From contig NZ_KV917372.1 in assembly GCF_002019635.1 (NCBI RefSeq), positions 558,001-622,000 on the forward strand: a stretch of DNA of 64,000 nucleotides. Direction: 5' to 3'. Shown in pieces: positions 60,621-64,000 of this stretch. A model generated the notes under the pieces. The model did no database searches. It was not told where the DNA came from and saw nothing but the letters and a program-made list of their open reading frames with translations. A program made the position numbers and the translations under genes. How positions within the stretch are numbered: the stretch's first letter is position 1; each line of letters opens with the position of its first letter. Origin of the DNA: Metabacillus halosaccharovorans (GTDB lineage Bacteria; Bacillota; Bacilli; Bacillales; Bacillaceae).

Positions 60621-61424
60621 TTATCCTTTTAAAGAGTAAGAAGTCTTTTTGTGAATGTCCAGCTTTCTCCCTCTAACATGATACCATTGAAGACAAAGGA
60701 CATAGATTATTCCCAAATCAATAAGATCCCCACCATAGTACATAACCATCGCACCTATTTCAGCATCATTCCGGGAAACACCTAAAGGTGGATGCACATA
60801 TATTATTTTTGAAAGTATTCCATGTGCTGCTATAGCTAAAATTAAGATCGTAGCCCGGTATGTAAACGACTTTTTATGTGCTGTTGGATCAATACATAGA
60901 ATTGAAAAAGTGAATGCATAACCTGCCAAAAACATATGGAGATGAATCAGATTAGCTACAATGACATTTTCATGCATGAGCGAAAAGAGGTCTGTTGAAT
61001 AAAGGAGCCATAAACCTCCCACATTTAAGATCGTTGTTACGATTGGATCTGAAAGTATCTTAAATGGCCAACATTTTAGTATGGCTGCCACCTTCCTAGC
61101 ATATTTCACAGGCAACATTTTAAGAAGTAAGGTTATTGGAGCTGACAAAACTAGAAGAAACGGACCCAACATTCCTACCAGGATATGTCCAATCATATGA
61201 AACATAAAATGGTGGTGGGCTTGACTTGCTACAGGTCCAACAACTCCCAACCCTATACATACGATTCCGAATACCCAACAATAAAATTTGATGATCGGCC
61301 ACTTCTTCTTTTGATAATACAAGTATATAGTTGCTGCTAAATAACCTACTCCTAGTATGAAAAGAAATAGTAAAAATAGCTCACTATAAGGAATTGCACT
61401 TTCATGGTGAAGATTCTTGATCAT
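60621..61424 (-). CDS. cytochrome c oxidase assembly protein CtaG-like (caa3_CtaG)
   Basis: A 267-residue membrane protein with about seven helices. The conserved 'ASQAHHHFMFHMIGHILVGMLGPFLLVLSAPITLLL' with the HHHF-MFHM-GHI histidine pattern is the hallmark of the caa3_CtaG family, and 'HLHMFLAGYAFTFSI' is the second. These proteins support copper insertion into cytochrome c oxidase, and members with only weak similarity are common in Bacillus. It overlaps the upstream DUF2243 gene by 23 bp, so the two are translationally linked. Confidence 0.85.
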   Translation of the reverse strand: MIKNLHHESAIPYSELFLLFLFILGVGYLAATIYLYYQKKKWPIIKFYCWVFGIVCIGLGVVGPVASQAHHHFMFHMIGHILVGMLGPFLLVLSAPITLLLKMLPVKYARKVAAILKCWPFKILSDPIVTTILNVGGLWLLYSTDLFSLMHENVIVANLIHLHMFLAGYAFTFSILCIDPTAHKKSFTYRATILILAIAAHGILSKIIYVHPPLGVSRNDAEIGAMVMYYGGDLIDLGIIYVLCLQWYHVRGRKLDIHKKTSYSLKG

Positions 61425-61878
61425 ATTTCATTTTCCCTCTATTCGCCTTTTCTCGATCTCTAGTCTTATACACCAGTATTATTCCCAATATGATCATGAT
61501 GATCGCAATACCATTCCAAATCAAATCATAGACGATCACTGTGTCGACATAACGTATTTGGTGAATTCTCATTAATTTGTGTTGAATTGTCCCATCATAT
61601 AACTGAAAGCCGCCTGACCCAATCAAAGAACCTCCCCACCATCTTTTCAAAGAGAAAATCCCTTTACGGCGTAGATCTGCGAACATAAATAATCCCATCA
61701 CTGTAGCAAACCAGCTAAAAGCATGAAAAAGTCCATCAGATATTAATCCAATTTCCGTTGTTGATTGATCATAGAAATGATGCCAATGTAATAATTGATG
61801 AAATAAAGTTTCATCGATAAAAGCTACAAATCCTATTCCGAAGAAGATTCCAGCCCAAAGGTTTCTTTTACTATCCAA
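61402..61878 (-). CDS. DUF2243 membrane protein
   Basis: A 158-residue membrane protein with four helices. The segment 'AFIDETLFHQLLHWHHFYDQST' (His-rich) and 'GSLIGSGGFQLYDGTIQHKLMRIHQIRY' are the family hallmarks. Its function is unknown; it commonly lies beside CtaG-like genes, as here. The start is unclear: AAAGGGGG is followed at a normal distance by ATT and then TTG 61878, so I report TTG 61878. Confidence 0.82.
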   Translation of the reverse strand: MDSKRNLWAGIFFGIGFVAFIDETLFHQLLHWHHFYDQSTTEIGLISDGLFHAFSWFATVMGLFMFADLRRKGIFSLKRWWGGSLIGSGGFQLYDGTIQHKLMRIHQIRYVDTVIVYDLIWNGIAIIMIILGIILVYKTRDREKANRGKMKYDQESSP

Positions 61879-61965
61879 AATGTGAGAACCCCCTTTATAT
61901 TGTAATGACAATATTAAAGTATTGACTTTACAATCACATTCCTATACCAGTGTCTAAGCGAAAGA

Positions 61966-62004
61966 AAAAAGGCTAAACTCATTATGATAGAGCTTAGCCT
62001 TTTT
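61966..62004 (-). terminator. rho-independent terminator after the ABC1 kinase gene
   Basis: AAAAAGGCTAAGCTC paired with GAGTTTAGCCTTTTT (one G-U) around a 9-base loop, 6 bp past the kinase stop. Confidence 0.88.
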
Positions 62005-62009
62005 CATAT

Positions 62010-63632
62010 TTAGCGTCCTTCTTGCATATATTTCATCCACTTTTTTAATCTAATACCACAAATACCATACCCAACTGCTGAAAGAATAGTTAAACCACCA
62101 GATAACTGCCATAACAAATCCTGTGAAGAAACTATACTATAACCAACCCCAATAAGACCAATTAAAGCAAGTTGAAAGCATCGTTTCTTATTATTTTCAA
62201 TAATGGTAAATTGAAAAAGTCTCCTTTGTTCCGTTTCTTTTACCATTTCGTACTTTTTAGGAGCTTGGAGGAAATCAGTAACAGAATGAATGATTTTAAA
62301 TAGTGGTTGAGATTTTGCCCATTGCCATAAAAAAGACCATTTATTATTTCCTTGTGACTGTAACCATTTCATAAAAACGGGTTTACCTAGCTCTAGCAAT
62401 TCTTGATCCGGAACTAAGTTGCGTAAATTACCTTCAATAGTGACAACAGCTCGCCCTAAAAATACAAACCTAGTTGGAACTTGAATCGGTAATGCTTGTA
62501 TGAGATCATTCATTTCAAGTTTTAATTTGAGTAGGTCTGCTTCCATTAGCTGTGATGGATCAAAGGATACAAGCTCTTCCATCAATTTCTCCATCGTTCG
62601 GGAATTATCCTGGGAATGTAAAAATTCTAAATGATATAAACATTCTACTGCTTTCGTATAATCTTTTGCTAGTACACTACCGATTAAAGTTTGGAAGTAA
62701 GTAGCATCCTTTTTTGAAATCTCCCCGACCATCCCTAAATCTAACATAATAACTTTTCCTTCTGATGAAAAAAGGATGTTCCCTGGGTGAGGATCAGCAT
62801 GAAACAAACCAGGTTCTAACCATTGTGGAAGAAAAGCACTAATTAACCGTTTAGCCAGCTCTTCCCTGCTAAATGGTAACTGATTAATTTGCTGTTCATC
62901 CGAAAGTCTTATTCCCTCAACCCATTCCATGACAAGGATTTTTGATGTACAAAGATCTTTATAAACAGATGGGATTTGCACGATATCAGAGGACGACTTA
63001 TAGCGCTCCTTAAAATATATAAGTGATTTCATTTCCAATTGAAAATCAAGTTCTTGTTCAATCACCTGCTTTAATTCATTGAACAACACGTTAAAATGAA
63101 TAAATCCCTTTGGAACTGGCACAAAGTGATCAGCAAACCAAATGATGATTCTTAAAGTACGAAAGTCAGTTTGAATAATGGATTGAATGTGAGGTCGCTG
63201 TACTTTAATCGCAACCGTTGTTCCATTCTTCAATACTCCTTTATATACCTCTCCAATTGACGCGGAAGCGATCGAATGTTGATCAATTGATTGTAAATGG
63301 TAGTCAAGACTTTCACCCCATTCATTTTCCAATTGTTTTTTAATCTCATCCCAGTTTGAAGGAGGGACCTTATCGGTTAAATCTTGAATTTGACTGATAA
63401 AAGCATGTGGAAGCAAATCTGAACGAATACTCAATATTTGCCCAATTTTGATTAGTAGGCCCTCTAACTCAAATAATGTTTTTCGAAACTTCTTACCAAT
63501 CTCAAGCCATAATTTTTCCCAATCAGAATCAGATTTTTTCCTTAATTTATACCAGTAGATTTTGAGAAAAATCGAGAAAAATAATGTTAAAACTTTGTAG
63601 ATTCTTTTCCATTTACTTTTCACTGCCATCAT
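62010..63632 (-). CDS. ABC1/UbiB/AarF-family atypical kinase
   Basis: A 540-residue membrane-associated protein of the ABC1 (ADCK/UbiB) family. The KxGQ motif is 'LLIKIGQILSIRSDLLP' (near 60); 'ASIGEVYKGVLKNGTTVAIKVQRPHI' holds the modified ATP loop and the lysine; 'HADPHPGNIL' and 'VIMLDLGMVG' are the catalytic and metal loops. The C-terminus has two hydrophobic helices. UbiB-type proteins act in quinone or lipid metabolism; the Bacillus function is unclear. The start is ATG 63632 or the next ATG, with AGAGGT upstream. Confidence 0.92.
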   Translation of the reverse strand: MMAVKSKWKRIYKVLTLFFSIFLKIYWYKLRKKSDSDWEKLWLEIGKKFRKTLFELEGLLIKIGQILSIRSDLLPHAFISQIQDLTDKVPPSNWDEIKKQLENEWGESLDYHLQSIDQHSIASASIGEVYKGVLKNGTTVAIKVQRPHIQSIIQTDFRTLRIIIWFADHFVPVPKGFIHFNVLFNELKQVIEQELDFQLEMKSLIYFKERYKSSSDIVQIPSVYKDLCTSKILVMEWVEGIRLSDEQQINQLPFSREELAKRLISAFLPQWLEPGLFHADPHPGNILFSSEGKVIMLDLGMVGEISKKDATYFQTLIGSVLAKDYTKAVECLYHLEFLHSQDNSRTMEKLMEELVSFDPSQLMEADLLKLKLEMNDLIQALPIQVPTRFVFLGRAVVTIEGNLRNLVPDQELLELGKPVFMKWLQSQGNNKWSFLWQWAKSQPLFKIIHSVTDFLQAPKKYEMVKETEQRRLFQFTIIENNKKRCFQLALIGLIGVGYSIVSSQDLLWQLSGGLTILSAVGYGICGIRLKKWMKYMQEGR

Positions 63633-63849
63633 AATACCTCTTTTAGATTTAATGACAAACTGCTAGGTAACTCATTATCAATTATTATTCAAATTATACC
63701 ATTTTTTACTAATCCGTACCCTTAGTTTATCTTTTAAAGGATGATAACCTTTTCAAAAGAAATTAACATTTGAATTCAAAACAAATGTCTTTTCAAATTG
63801 CTGAAAAAGGATTAAGATAGGTCTATGAATTGGCAAAGGGGTGAGATCA

Positions 63850-64000
63850 TTGAGACATCGTTTGCTATTTAAATCATTCTTTTTGTTATTGATCTTCATA
63901 ACTAGCATACATCTCGTTTCAATGTCGCAAGTACATCATCCTATTAGTCTAGGCAAAGTCATAGCCGTAGAAAATGAAGCAGCAACTGGATATACTTTAC
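63850..64000 (+). CDS. secreted protein, N-terminus only (cut by window edge)
   Basis: TTG 63850 is preceded by AAAGGGGTGAG at a normal distance and opens a frame to the window end (50 residues). The start RHRLLFKSFFLLLIFITSIHLVSM is a Sec signal peptide with a basic head and hydrophobic core; the following sequence (HHPISLGKVIAVENEAATG) shows no recognised family. Only the N-terminus is present. Confidence 0.7.
   Translation, partial: MRHRLLFKSFFLLLIFITSIHLVSMSQVHHPISLGKVIAVENEAATGYTL

Noticed and set aside
1-64000. CRISPR array, transposase, prophage or tRNA genes
   Set aside because: No regularly spaced palindromic repeats, no transposase or integrase motifs and no tRNA cloverleaf were recognised; the repeat at 51985-52130 has no spacers.

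Overview
The window is a low-GC, gene-dense stretch of a spore-forming Bacillaceae chromosome (Bacillus or a close relative). Evidence for this is a ger-type spore germination receptor, T-box leaders on argS and leuA, AGGAGG-type ribosome binding sites, frequent TTG and GTG starts, a sigma-B type promoter on katE, and orthologues of B. subtilis katE, opuA, zagA (yciC), the zinc-free rpsN paralogue and yisP. No rRNA, tRNA, CRISPR array, transposase or prophage gene was found. Both ends cut a gene.

Region 1 (1-9.7 kb): a VOC protein cut by the window edge, an SRPBCC protein, a secreted TolB-like propeller, a germination receptor split into convergent halves (B subunit plus a 50-residue membrane peptide on +, C and A subunits on -), an AlkD-like protein and argS behind an arginine T-box. 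Region 2 (9.8-15.0 kb): response regulator, histidine kinase with almost no extracellular loop, ABC ATPase and an unusually large FtsX-type permease, with 11-bp-spaced direct repeats ahead of the ABC genes. This layout is that of a peptide-antibiotic or envelope-stress sensing module.

Region 3 (15-30.7 kb): a mosaic of single housekeeping and accessory genes: acetyltransferases, methyltransferases, a HAD hydrolase, a HIT protein, VOC, DJ-1, a YisP-type prenyl synthase, sigma-B type katE, an intracellular subtilisin, small membrane proteins and one apparently frameshifted toxin-like small ORF.

Region 4 (31-53.2 kb) is the most striking part: a zinc-starvation island. At least seven good matches to the Bacillus Zur operator (TCGTAATnATTACGA) sit in front of a NikABCDE-type metal importer, a dCTP deaminase-like gene, a staphylopine-type CntABCDF importer with the CntE exporter, a flavoprotein, and a cysteine-poor ribosomal protein S14 followed by an extra SufU. 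Two CobW/COG0523 GTPases, a metallo-beta-lactamase-fold protein and a YcgR/YcgQ-like permease pair lie among them. The cnt metallophore biosynthesis genes (cntKLM) are not in the window.

Region 5 (53.3-64 kb): leuA with a leucine T-box; the opuA glycine betaine transporter with a divergent GbsR-type regulator and a structured element between them; a TIGR01777 epimerase; a CtaG-like/DUF2243 membrane pair; an ABC1-family kinase; and the start of a secreted protein gene.

All functional assignments come from reading the proteins and recalling family motifs; no database search was run. Start codons were adjusted where a ribosome binding site clearly favoured one.
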